Shown piece by piece: positions 18,734 through 26,419 of a stretch of DNA of 64,000 nucleotides (positions are counted from its first letter, which is position 1; the number at the start of each line of letters is the position of its first letter). Position numbers and translations under genes: made by a program. The stretch comes from an uncultured Lutibacter sp. (GTDB taxonomy: Bacteria; Bacteroidota; Bacteroidia; Flavobacteriales; Flavobacteriaceae). The stretch spans positions 248,001 to 312,000 of the forward strand of contig NZ_CANLZZ010000005.1 of NCBI RefSeq assembly GCF_947495725.1, written 5' to 3'. The notes below the pieces were generated by a model. It made no database searches. It saw only the letters and a list, made by a program, of their open reading frames with translations, and had not been told where the DNA came from.

Positions 18734-19171
18734 TTAAATTTTAAATTCAATATCTCCATAGCCAGGCACAAAACTAGAATTATTGCATGTCATAAATTCT
18801 ATTTCACCTATTATTTTAAAAGGGTTCTTATTTTTTACTTTTATTCGCTGTTTAAATGTGGTTTTAGTTTCGAAGTACTTAATTTTTAAGTTAAAAACTG
18901 GGTCGTGAACTGTATGTCCTTTTTCTTCAGTGGTATTACCAATAAGCTCATAATCATTACTTTCTTCAAAAATGAAAATAGTAGGAAGTGGTCTATCTTC
19001 AGGTACTTTTTGAGAATATAAATGGTAATTTTTTTCAATTGAAGCATTAATTATTAAATCATATTCGGTTGCTGTTATTTTCTTAGTTTCTGTTGTCCAT
19101 TTTATAGGTTCAAGGATTTGAGAATAACTAACTGTTGTTATTAATAACAATAATAAAAGTAAATTTTTCAT
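18734..19171 (-). CDS. Stand-alone DsbD N-terminal-like exported protein with one of two Cys
   Basis: 145 aa exported protein: signal peptide MKNLLLLLLLITTVSYSQ, then an immunoglobulin-like domain. The stretches EPIKWTTETKKI, YDLIINASIEKNYHLYSQ and PLPTIFIFEES match the N-terminal domain of the thiol:disulfide interchange protein DsbD. In full-length flavobacterial proteins this domain is followed by membrane and thioredoxin domains, but here the gene ends after it. Near the C-terminus the usual C-x(4-5)-C pair appears as MTCNNSSFVPG, with only the first Cys. So it is either a degenerate copy or a partner with another function, such as binding. The fold assignment is good, the function unknown. 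Confidence 0.7.
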   Translation of the reverse strand: MKNLLLLLLLITTVSYSQILEPIKWTTETKKITATEYDLIINASIEKNYHLYSQKVPEDRPLPTIFIFEESNDYELIGNTTEEKGHTVHDPVFNLKIKYFETKTTFKQRIKVKNKNPFKIIGEIEFMTCNNSSFVPGYGDIEFKI

Positions 19172-19699
19172 GCGATTTTAAGTTATGTTTTTAAATTCTA
19201 GACCAATTTAAGCAAAAATAATATTTAGTATTGTATTTGGTTTTACGTTGTTGTTTTTTTATTTGTTCTACATCATTTTTTAATAAGTGCTATAAGGCGT
19301 ACTAAAAGGATGCTATTAAATAGTGTTAACTATTAGCATAAATAGTGTATTTTATTAGGGACTTTATTGTTAAAGTTGAGGGAGTTTGTTGTAAATTAAG
19401 TACTATATTTAATTAAATATAGTACAATAATTTTCTAATTTAAGTACAATAATTTTTAAAAAGTTGTAGATTATTTAGAGAAGTGCTTAAAACCTTTGAA
19501 AAACAAGGTGTTAACAACCAATTTAAAATTACTAAAAAAGTAGTAATAAAAACTGTTAAATACTACGTATTTATTAACAATTTAAAACCAAAATTTAATT
19601 TATAAAAAATAGCTATTATGTTTAATTCTGCAAAATTTTTAAATTTTACATTAAAGTAAGAATTCTATTTTTTATAAGTGTTCTAATTCAGTTCTTTTG
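19172..19699. other. Intergenic region with palindromes, no gene seen
   Basis: About 530 AT-rich bases without an ORF I can support on either strand. It contains a perfect 26-bp palindrome at 19400-19425, a direct repeat of AGTACAATAATTTT just after it, and an AATAGT/ACTATT inverted repeat at about 19319-19334. It lacks the attC-like element found in most other gaps of the block. Confidence 0.4.
19400..19425. repeat. Perfect 26-bp palindrome
   Basis: Reads GTACTATATTTAA and then its exact reverse complement, with no spacer. Two copies of AGTACAATAATTTT follow or overlap its right side. It may be an operator or a relic of a mobile element end. Confidence 0.45.
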
Positions 19700-20296
19700 T
19701 TAAAAATTAAATCCTAAGCCAACTTGGAAAACCCTATTTTTATTTTCGTGTTCTATGAAGCTTTCGGGGTATTCCAATTTTAAAATATCGGTTAAACCAT
19801 ATAAATATCTTGTTTCTACATATAAGCCAAAATCAAATTCATATTCAATACCTATTGTTGTTCCAAAATCAAAATTAGTGTAATCATTTATAGAGGTTCC
19901 CCAACTATCTTTAACTTTAGAAATATAACCTAAATAACCTCCAGCTAAAACAGAAAAATCATTAAACAGCCTTTTTTTCAAAACAATTGGTAGGTTAATT
20001 TGATTGATAATTGTTGTAGTTTCATAAAATGTATATCCTTGTTCAGAATACATTAATCCAATTTTTAATGCGGTACCATTTTTAGCTTTTAAATTAATAG
20101 GATACTCCATTTCACCTCCTATATAAAAAGAGTTTTTATTATGCTGTTTTCTGCCAGATGATGAACCGTTAATAATTACATTATATTCAATATTTGATAA
20201 GTTGTATCCTGCTTTTAGACTTAATTTTAGTGATTGACTTTGGTTGCTTTGTGTAATTAGAAAGAATACTATTCCTAGGTAATATTTTATGTTCAT
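19700..20296 (-). CDS. Outer-membrane beta-barrel protein (porin/PorT-like family)
   Basis: 198 aa protein with a signal peptide (MNIKYYLGIVFFLITQSNQSQ) followed by alternating amphipathic beta strands: LKLSLKAGYNLSNIEY, FYIGGEMEYPINL, GTALKIGLMYSEQGY, FSVLAGGYLGYISKV, and a last strand VFQVGLGFNF ending in the C-terminal aromatic residue typical of outer-membrane barrels. An eight-stranded barrel fits the length. It belongs to the broad 'outer membrane beta-barrel' group of Bacteroidota. A similar barrel gene lies at 21501-22067. Specific role unknown. Confidence 0.75.
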   Translation of the reverse strand: MNIKYYLGIVFFLITQSNQSQSLKLSLKAGYNLSNIEYNVIINGSSSGRKQHNKNSFYIGGEMEYPINLKAKNGTALKIGLMYSEQGYTFYETTTIINQINLPIVLKKRLFNDFSVLAGGYLGYISKVKDSWGTSINDYTNFDFGTTIGIEYEFDFGLYVETRYLYGLTDILKLEYPESFIEHENKNRVFQVGLGFNF

Positions 20297-20367
20297 TTTT
20301 AATGTAAAATTTAAAACTATAATTGGTTCTTTTACGCTTTTTTAAACCTAATAAGTGCAGTTTTTTA

Positions 20368-20496
20368 CGATGGTTTTGTGCAAGGTTAGTTGCGTTTTTA
20401 AGCTAAATATTTAGTAAATAATTACCGACCAAGAAAATCCGTAAAGACTTTCCAAAGTACGCGATAACAAGCAAATATTTTTATATGTTGTTGGCA
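20368..20496. repeat. attC-like intergenic element 2 (type 1)
   Basis: Carries the core AATAATTACCGACCAAGAA shared with the element at 26282-26414 and ends ATATGTTGTTGGCA, just before the deaminase stop. Its left end is diverged. Confidence 0.5.
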
Positions 20497-20511
20497 ATAG
20501 CTTTTTATTTA

Positions 20512-21306
20512 CTATTTAATGGAGGTACCAACTAAATTATAAAATTTATGAGCACTATCAATATACTTTTGATTTTCTACATATTTAGCTTTTTTATATT
20601 GTTGAAACATATTTGATGCCTTCTTAAATAATTTTTCGGCTTCTGGTGTTGTTAAAAAATCAACTATATATTTTCCTTTGTACTTTGCATATGCTGAATC
20701 TATTTGCATTGATATAAGGTCAGGTGATTTATATGAAATAACCGGTTTAGGATATGGTGAATAACCACCTTTGCAACATGAGCCTGATTCTAATTGGAGT
20801 CTTTCCAGTGCCTTTCCGTAGGTGGGATCTGTTTGACCATAAACGGTTCTATACACATTAGTTAATTTCATCATGCCAGAACACATTGCACATGGTTCTA
20901 ATGTTGTATATATTGAAAAGCCTTTTAAAGAAAAGGATTGAACACTGTCTAAATAGGATTGTATCACTCGAACTTCTCCATGTTGGGTTCCATTCATTTT
21001 AATATTTACTGAATTTCTTGCCCAGTTAACAACATATTTATCACTATCCACTAACACAGAACCAATGTTATATCCTCTACCTTCAAGAGCGTTAATTTGC
21101 CAATCTTTATGAACTACTGCATATGCCATTAAGGAATAAAAATAGTCAAGTTCTTGTTGTTCCAATGAAACCGAATCAACAGAAACTGAATCAAGAGTGC
21201 ATTCACATTTTTCAATATTTAATTCAGAATTAGGCTGTTTTATTACACATGAAAAAAAGCATATTGACAAAATAAAAATGCTAATTAAGAAATATGTTTT
21301 TTTCAT
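20512..21306 (-). CDS. Exported lipoprotein of the cytidine/deoxycytidylate (CDA-fold) deaminase family
   Basis: 264 aa protein combining a lipoprotein signal (MKKTYFLISIFILSICFFSC) with a zinc-dependent deaminase domain at about residues 60-200. The catalytic motif HGE is in QHGEVRVIQSYLD, and the second zinc motif PCAMC is in YTTLEPCAMCSGMMKL. VYGQTDPTYGKALERL follows, as in TadA/guanine-type deaminases. All zinc ligands and the catalytic Glu are present, so it may be active. CDA-fold deaminases normally work in the cytosol on nucleosides, nucleotides or tRNA, so secretion is unusual. The substrate is unknown. It is flanked on both sides by attC-like elements. Confidence 0.8.
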   Translation of the reverse strand: MKKTYFLISIFILSICFFSCVIKQPNSELNIEKCECTLDSVSVDSVSLEQQELDYFYSLMAYAVVHKDWQINALEGRGYNIGSVLVDSDKYVVNWARNSVNIKMNGTQHGEVRVIQSYLDSVQSFSLKGFSIYTTLEPCAMCSGMMKLTNVYRTVYGQTDPTYGKALERLQLESGSCCKGGYSPYPKPVISYKSPDLISMQIDSAYAKYKGKYIVDFLTTPEAEKLFKKASNMFQQYKKAKYVENQKYIDSAHKFYNLVGTSIK

Positions 21307-21358
21307 TAGAAATTTATTTATTAAGTTTTATAGATGATAATTAATTACCCAAATTATT

Positions 21359-21490
21359 GCGAACGGGATTTTATAAGATTTGTGCGACTGGAAAATCGGA
21401 GATTTTTCGGACGTAGTAAATCGTTTGTTGAATGTTTGTCAGTTCGTTATTTATTTCAAATGTAAGCATAAATTATATGAGGTGTTAGCA
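21359..21490. repeat. attC-like intergenic element 3 (type 2)
   Basis: 132 bp from GCGAACGGG to GTTAGCA. The arms TTATAAGATTTGTGC and GCATAAATTATA can pair with one bulge. The centre carries GGAGATTTTTCGG, shared with the element before 34743. Confidence 0.55.
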
Positions 21491-21500
21491 AAAGTTTTTA

Positions 21501-22067
21501 TCAGAATATATAATATCCTATGCTAAATTGAATCAAGGTATTTGTTCCTTTTTTCAATTCTCCATCATAGTTCGGTTTGTCGATAGCTTTAGTCAGACCT
21601 TGATAAAAATTCAATTCAAGAAATAAATCATTAATCTTTTGACCAAATCCAATATTTACTCCAAAATCAATCGTTTCTCCTTTGTTTAAAAAGTATGGGA
21701 GTTTTTCAGAAAGTAAAAATCCAATTTGAGGTCCCGCTAAAATATATGTCTTGTCATAAAATTTAAAATTTAATGGGAGATTTAAATATTCTGATTTATA
21801 ATCAATATGTTCAATACTACTACTTTCACCGTCTCGATTCCCTTGTTGTGAATAAACTAATTTTGGTCTAAATTTAATTTTTTCGGTTATATCAAATTCA
21901 TAAAATCCTCCTAAATGAAATCCCATTTTATCAGTAATATCAATTTGATTTAAAACTCCCTCTGAAATAGATGAATTATTTAATCCAATCAAAACTCCCA
22001 TTTTTTTTTGAGAGAAGGTTATTAGTGGTATTAAAATCAATAAAGTAATTGCAATCTTTTTTTTCAT
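21501..22067 (-). CDS. Outer-membrane beta-barrel protein
   Basis: 188 aa protein with signal peptide MKKKIAITLLILIPLITFSQ, then about eight beta strands: KMGVLIGLNNSSI, MGFHLGGFYEFDI, KIKFRPKLVYSQQG, YLNLPLNFKFY, TYILAGPQIGFLLS, and a closing IQFSIGYYIF with terminal Phe. It has the same general fold as the protein at 19700-20296, but the two are not close in sequence. It is placed as a single-gene module between two type 2 attC-like elements. Confidence 0.75.
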   Translation of the reverse strand: MKKKIAITLLILIPLITFSQKKMGVLIGLNNSSISEGVLNQIDITDKMGFHLGGFYEFDITEKIKFRPKLVYSQQGNRDGESSSIEHIDYKSEYLNLPLNFKFYDKTYILAGPQIGFLLSEKLPYFLNKGETIDFGVNIGFGQKINDLFLELNFYQGLTKAIDKPNYDGELKKGTNTLIQFSIGYYIF

Positions 22068-22088
22068 TTTTTGTCTTTTTTTATTTTT

Positions 22089-22219
22089 GCTAACGTGTTA
22101 GTGCATGAAAAGTTGCGGTTTTAAAACTACAATTTTCAGACTGTTAAATTTAAGTTTATTTTGTTTTAGAAACATTCTATATTTTACACTTTAGCAATTT
22201 TTTATGCACATTGTTAGCT
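22089..22219. repeat. attC-like intergenic element 4 (type 2), best folded example
   Basis: 131 bp. The left arm is GCTAAC...GTGCATGAAAAGTTGC, the right arm GCAATTTTTTATGCAC...GTTAGC. They pair almost throughout, with a bulge next to the AAC/GTT ends. The right GTTAGCT contains the stop of the 22214-23068 gene. Confidence 0.65.
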
Positions 22220-23068
22220 GCTGGGCTTTTGTTCTTTTCTAGCTACCATTCTCAGAACTGCATGTATTGTTGCTAAATAGTGATAAAATATCCAGCTATA
22301 CCAAATTGCTTTGTCATAATCCTTTTTCTGCTTTTCGTTGTGGTGTCTAATGCTAAAGTTATTTGCAATATTAAATATATCACCTTCATCTTTTGAATCA
22401 AGAACATCTTTCATTTCAGGTCTTAAGTACTCTAAAACATCCGCTAATTCCCTCAATGCTTCTTTTCTGTCTTCAAGAGTTGATTTATGTCTTCTAAATT
22501 TGGTTACAGCACGCTGGATTTTACTATTAATGTTTTCAATATCAGATGACGGAATATCAGCTTCAAGAAGAGGTGCAATATATTTGTCAGGTAGTTCAAG
22601 AATTTCACCGTCATTAGAAATTTCATATCCTTTCAGATAGTCCTTAATGACATAATTCATTTTTTCTCTAAAATATTGCTGACCATCAGTATTATTAAAA
22701 GTATCATAATGATGTCCACAATTATTGAACTGATGATAATATCCAGAAAGCGGTTTAGAGCAATGGTCATGTAGAAATTCTATCATATCAAATAAGTCAT
22801 CTTCTGAGTATGATTCTAGTTTTTCCTGAATCGGCCAAAGATTTTCTTTTTTTAATGATAAAAATATCATGGAGTCAATATCTCCACCTAATTCACCATT
22901 TACATCTCCTTGGTCGACACAATAATATCCAAAATATTTTTGAAAATATCCATCCTCGTCTAACTTGTTATAAGTAACGAGAAATAGTTTCTTCAATAGT
23001 TTTAAAGTAAGTTCAGGTGTCTCTTTTAGTTTACCTGTTCTTGAGGAATAATAATCTCTATTTTTCAT
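22214..23068 (-). CDS. Hypothetical cytosolic protein, 284 aa
   Basis: Not recognised. It has no signal peptide or membrane segment. The N-terminal half is mixed, with ETPELTLKLLKKLFLVTYNKL and a His/Cys-containing segment HDHCSKPLSGYYHQFNNCGHH. The C-terminal half (about 175-280) is helical and charged, with RKEALRELADVLEYLRPEMK and a Tyr/Trp-rich end AIWYSWIFYHYLATIHAVL. The C-terminal helical part is reminiscent of HEPN-like or abortive-infection accessory domains, but no RxxxxH motif is clear. Its stop codon is inside the end of attC-like element 4 and its start is 38 bases before element 5, so it is a self-contained module. Confidence 0.5.
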   Translation of the reverse strand: MKNRDYYSSRTGKLKETPELTLKLLKKLFLVTYNKLDEDGYFQKYFGYYCVDQGDVNGELGGDIDSMIFLSLKKENLWPIQEKLESYSEDDLFDMIEFLHDHCSKPLSGYYHQFNNCGHHYDTFNNTDGQQYFREKMNYVIKDYLKGYEISNDGEILELPDKYIAPLLEADIPSSDIENINSKIQRAVTKFRRHKSTLEDRKEALRELADVLEYLRPEMKDVLDSKDEGDIFNIANNFSIRHHNEKQKKDYDKAIWYSWIFYHYLATIHAVLRMVARKEQKPSS

Positions 23069-23106
23069 TTAATTATCTCTGTTTTCGGTCTCGTTCTCGC
23101 CTTGCA

Positions 23107-23385
23107 GCTAACTCGTTATATATTCACATTATATGCGTTTATCCCATTTATTTATCCGTAAAACGTGTTATGTTTTACTTTTTTAATGGCGCTAAAAATT
23201 AAATTTAGTTGCAATTTTTTGTAGTATAAAATTAAAATAATTTATGTAACCAGGAAATATAAAACCCATTTTAATTAAAACCTTATAAAATTAAAGCCAA
23301 ATCTAAAAATTTGGCGGACTTTGCAAAAAAGCTAAACCTTAGTTTTAACAATTACTTGCACTATTTTTTATAAATATTGTTAGGC
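23107..23385. repeat. attC-like intergenic element 5 (type 3)
   Basis: 279 bp from GCTAACTCG to ATTGTTAGGC. The interior (GCGTTTATCCCATTTATTTA ... TTTGGCGGACTTTGCAAA) is nearly identical to the element at 28208-28517 and similar to that at 35271. The last GTTAGGC fits the GTTRRRY core exactly. The DUF418 remnant reads through this end. Confidence 0.6.
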
Positions 23386-23645
23386 ACAGTACTTCTCGCA
23401 CTAATTGGCAATAATTTTCTATATGTTAAACAACGCCAAATCCATTCTAATGGTCCAAATCTGAAATATTTTAACCAAATCTTGCTAAATAGAATTTGAA
23501 AGGCGAAAACCATAATCGCTGTTAAAAATGTTTTTGACGGACTTAAAGTTTCGTAAAGTTTAAATCGGATTGAAGAAAATAAAAACAAACCAATATTTTG
23601 TGAAGTAGGATTTTCCAAATACCAAAATGGAAGTAAATATTTGTA
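23361..23645 (-). pseudogene. C-terminal remnant of a DUF418 membrane protein
   Basis: The open frame encodes a hydrophobic helix followed by KIWLKYFRFGPLEWIWRCLTY, which closely matches the C-terminus of the full DUF418 protein at 29396-30616 (NIWLKHYRFGPLEWAWRSLT). The N-terminal three quarters are missing. No ATG start is present, as the frame opens just after a TGA at 23646-23648. The frame ends with codons taken from the adjoining attC-like element (VPNNIYKK). It is therefore a truncated gene captured or left by recombination. Confidence 0.7.
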
Positions 23646-23795
23646 TCATTCTTTTTTAAATGCACAAACTCCAACTACTATTAATTCATTAAGCGATATT
23701 ACTTTGAACATTTTACCGTTAAATCCGTGAGCATCATATTTTTTGTTAAAAGTTAATGGATTTACTCTAGTTTTTTTCCACAACAAAACAGAACG
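23646..23795 (-). pseudogene. Short coding remnant, unidentified
   Basis: An open frame of about 49 codons without ATG. It reads VLLWKKTRVNPLTFNKKYDA, then HGFNGKMFKVISLNELIVVG, with plausible coding composition and an end in FKKE. The stop (TGA) immediately precedes the DUF418 remnant. It is probably the 3' part of a lost gene. No family recognised. Confidence 0.3.
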
Positions 23796-23843
23796 TTATA
23801 CAAAAACAAGTAAAAAAAACAATGAAGTAAGCGAATAGCAACA

Positions 23844-24638
23844 TTATTTTCCAAGTTTTAAAATTCTAATGGCACCTTGAATTACCAATACAAAAACGAT
23901 TGTTCCAATTATTAAATCAGGTTTGCTCGAACTTAACCAATTTACCATAAGTCCTGCGATTATGACACCTAAATTAATTATCACATCATTTGAGGTGAAA
24001 ATCATACTAGCTTTCATATGTGCCTCGTCTTTGCTCTTTGACTTTTGTAAAATGTAAAGACAAATTCCGTTTGCGATAAGTGCGAAAATAGAAACGATTA
24101 TCATTGTCGAAAAATCAGGAAGTTTCTCGTCTCCAAAAAATCTCCTTAAAACTTCCACAAATCCGATAATCGCAAGTGTTATTTGAAAATATCCAGCAAG
24201 TTTCGCAATCCGCTTTTTCTTTATTATCGTTCCGCCAACCGCAAATAAGCTAATTCCGTAAACAAAACTGTCGGCAAGCATATCCAAACTATCGGCAACA
24301 AGTCCCATAGATTTTGAGATAATTCCAGTTGTCATTTCGATTATAAAAAAAGCAAAATTGATTGCAAGTACAGACCAAAGTAGCTTTTTCTGATTTGCAT
24401 TTTCTTTAAATTCCGTTTGGTCGGTTTGTTCGGTCGAAATTTTCTTTCCGCCTAAATTCAGTTCGATAATATACTTTTCGATTTGGTCAATTTCTCCGCT
24501 GTGAAAAACGGTCAATTTTCTGTTTGGAATATCAAAGTCCAAATTCGCAATACTCGAAATTCCGTCCAATTTCATTCGGACTAAATTTTCCTCCGATGGA
24601 CAGTCCATTTTGGTAATTTCAAATATTGTTTTGTTCAT
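23844..24638 (-). CDS. Cation diffusion facilitator-like transporter with N-terminal HMA-like domain
   Basis: Metal transporter-like protein of 264 aa. I chose ATG 24638 (MNKTIFEITKMDCPSEEN) over an upstream GTG. Residues 1-65 form a ferredoxin-like heavy-metal-associated fold, with MDCPSEE in place of the usual CxxC. Residues 80-260 hold six hydrophobic helices. The second helix has ADSLDMLADSFVYG, the CDF-type D-x-x-x-D metal site, and a later helix has FTSNDVIINLGV with a further Asp. This resembles the 'cation transporter' subgroup common in Bacteroidota. Slightly higher GC and a codon style unlike its neighbours suggest separate acquisition. The metal cannot be read from sequence. Confidence 0.8.
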   Translation of the reverse strand: MNKTIFEITKMDCPSEENLVRMKLDGISSIANLDFDIPNRKLTVFHSGEIDQIEKYIIELNLGGKKISTEQTDQTEFKENANQKKLLWSVLAINFAFFIIEMTTGIISKSMGLVADSLDMLADSFVYGISLFAVGGTIIKKKRIAKLAGYFQITLAIIGFVEVLRRFFGDEKLPDFSTMIIVSIFALIANGICLYILQKSKSKDEAHMKASMIFTSNDVIINLGVIIAGLMVNWLSSSKPDLIIGTIVFVLVIQGAIRILKLGK

Positions 24639-24684
24639 TGAAATTTGTAGGTTATACACATTGCTGTGCTTATTTTTTATTCAG

Positions 24685-25407
24685 CTATTGTTCTAGTTCT
24701 TTATCAATTTGAGAAATAATATCCTTAAGGCTTTCCTGGTTTATTACAAATGTTCTCCAATAATAAAAATTCTTTGATCGAAAATAAATATTAAGATCAG
24801 CTATTAAATATTCGTCTGTTAAATCACTAATGTTTTTATATGGCTCATAAGTTATTAAATGAGCATATTTATAATTTAAATCAGATGATTCCTGCCTCAA
24901 AATTTCAAATAGATTTTCATTGGTAGGTGCATTAAAAGTATAAAACCTTTGAATATTTGAATATAAGGTGTCATTTATTATAAGGTCAGAATTGCCATCA
25001 GCAATCATAGCATCGTAGGCACTTTTGCTTGACCGAAAGGGCATATCATATCCAAATAACTCCGAATAAGATATTTTGCTAATAGTATCAAAGCCTTCAA
25101 AGGAAGTTATTTCTTTTCGAGGATTAAATGAAGGTAAAACCTTTTTAAAGTACATAATCTCTCTTCCCCAATATGGTTTTAATTCTTCGATTAACTCTAA
25201 ATCTTTAACCATATCCGAACGAATTGCTTTCAAAATAGTGGTAGCTTTCATTTTGCCCTTTTGAACTTCATTCCAATTATTAATCTGCAATGCAATCAAA
25301 ATTCCTATAACAACAAGAATAATTTCTCCAATTGCGTAAATCAGATACTTACTGAATTTATTTTCAGTTAATAATCTTTGTCTAATTTTTCTAAAGAATT
25401 TTATCAT
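24685..25407 (-). CDS. DUF6090 family membrane protein (copy 1)
   Basis: 240 aa protein with the signature start of DUF6090: MIKFFRKIRQRLLTENKFSK, then one transmembrane helix (IGEIILVVIGILIALQINNW, residues 26-46) and a helical body of about 190 aa facing one side, probably the periplasm. Three copies of this family lie side by side here (24685, 25526, 26420), with a more distant one at 28555. Bodies differ strongly while the first 50 residues stay nearly the same. Function of the family is unknown to me. It is separated from the CDF gene by only 46 bases. Confidence 0.88.
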   Translation of the reverse strand: MIKFFRKIRQRLLTENKFSKYLIYAIGEIILVVIGILIALQINNWNEVQKGKMKATTILKAIRSDMVKDLELIEELKPYWGREIMYFKKVLPSFNPRKEITSFEGFDTISKISYSELFGYDMPFRSSKSAYDAMIADGNSDLIINDTLYSNIQRFYTFNAPTNENLFEILRQESSDLNYKYAHLITYEPYKNISDLTDEYLIADLNIYFRSKNFYYWRTFVINQESLKDIISQIDKELEQ

Positions 25408-25416
25408 TGGTTAATG

Positions 25417-25520
25417 GCGTGTTTAAGCACCTAATTTAGCAAATAAAAAGCGAATAGAAAATGCGGGAGGATTTTCAGAAATAGGCGAGAACAAGCAATT
25501 ATTTATAGTCATTGTTGTGC
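25417..25520. repeat. attC-like intergenic element 6 (type 1)
   Basis: Runs from GGCGTGTTTAAGCACCTAAT to GTCATTGTTGTGC. Its interior, AGCGAATAGAAAATGCGGGA, is shared with the element at 32063. The left AAC end is missing. Confidence 0.55.
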
Positions 25521-25525
25521 TTTCG

Positions 25526-26257
25526 TTATTTTTTATTTATCTCAATCTTAATTAATTCTTTCAATTCATTGACATTATTTAGCATTTGCTTTAATTCAAT
25601 TATTTGTCTTTTTTCTGTGTAATTTTTAAGATATAAAGCGTTCTCAAGGGTCAATATTATTTCTGGGTAGTTTTCGGTATAATTTAAATGGCTATTTTCT
25701 TTCAAGTGATAAGTGTTTCTATAAAATCCTAAATTCCCTGCTTTTTGTAAATCACTTAAATAAACACTGTAATTTCCATTGGCTTGACTGACAATTCCTT
25801 CTTGTTTTCTCACAAGATTTATCAACTTTTTTCTGAAGTGAGCAGGTATCAATTTTATGTCTCCTGTTGATTCTAATGTTCCAATTGTATTAGAGTTAAA
25901 TGATGGATACCAAAAAGCAAGTTTGACTTGAGTTAGTGCGTTCATCATTTCGATAAGTTCTAAGTTTGATTCTTTAGTAAGTTGTAAATATTGTTCATAG
26001 GAAGCTATACTTTCACTAATTCGAGAAATTTTGTCTTTTATGTTGTCTGTCTCATCAGCCAAGTCTTCTTCTAATTGGTAATAGTAATTTTGAATAACAT
26101 TACTTTGTTTGCGGTTTTCATTCCAGTTATTAATTTGAAGCGCAATCAAAATTCCAATAACGACAAGAATAATTTCACCAACTGCGTATTTAAAATACTT
26201 TCCAGTTTTATTTTCCATTAGCAGGTTTTGACGGATTTTTCTAAAGAATTTTATCAT
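25526..26257 (-). CDS. DUF6090 family membrane protein (copy 2)
   Basis: 243 aa. Start MIKFFRKIRQNLLMENKTGK, then the same transmembrane helix as copy 1 (VGEIILVVIGILIALQINNW) and the NENRK motif. The body is a coiled, charged helical domain that begins QSNVIQNYYYQLEEDLADET and ends KELIKIEINKK. It is cleanly bracketed by two type 1 attC-like elements, which makes it a good example of a one-gene module. The near-identical N-terminal DNA in copies 1 to 3 would also allow homologous recombination between them. Confidence 0.88.
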   Translation of the reverse strand: MIKFFRKIRQNLLMENKTGKYFKYAVGEIILVVIGILIALQINNWNENRKQSNVIQNYYYQLEEDLADETDNIKDKISRISESIASYEQYLQLTKESNLELIEMMNALTQVKLAFWYPSFNSNTIGTLESTGDIKLIPAHFRKKLINLVRKQEGIVSQANGNYSVYLSDLQKAGNLGFYRNTYHLKENSHLNYTENYPEIILTLENALYLKNYTEKRQIIELKQMLNNVNELKELIKIEINKK

Positions 26258-26281
26258 TGGTTATTGGTTGGTCATAATGAA

Positions 26282-26414
26282 GCACAACGGTTTTTGGTAT
26301 GTTTTGTAGCGTGTTTTAAACAACTAATTTTGTGAATAATTACCGACCAAGAAGATCCAAGAGGACTTTCAGAAGTAGGCGAGAACAAGCAATTATTTAT
26401 AGCCATTGTTGTGC
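26282..26414. repeat. attC-like intergenic element 7 (type 1)
   Basis: 133 bp with both ends present: GCACAACGG on the left and ATTGTTGTGC on the right, an exact GCACAAC/GTTGTGC inverted repeat. The core contains AATAATTACCGACCAAGAA and GGCGAGAACAAGCAATTATT. Confidence 0.65.
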
Positions 26415-26419
26415 TTTCG

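Noticed and set aside
20512-21306. tRNA adenosine deaminase (TadA)
   Set aside because: The motifs resemble TadA, but the protein has an N-terminal lipoprotein signal and extra domains, which does not fit a cytosolic tRNA enzyme.
23017-23202. Plus-strand frame ending RVMFYFFNGAKN, and a similar one at 35155-35367
   Set aside because: The similar peptides arise because both frames cross the same type 3 DNA repeat. They run antisense into real genes and have no independent support.
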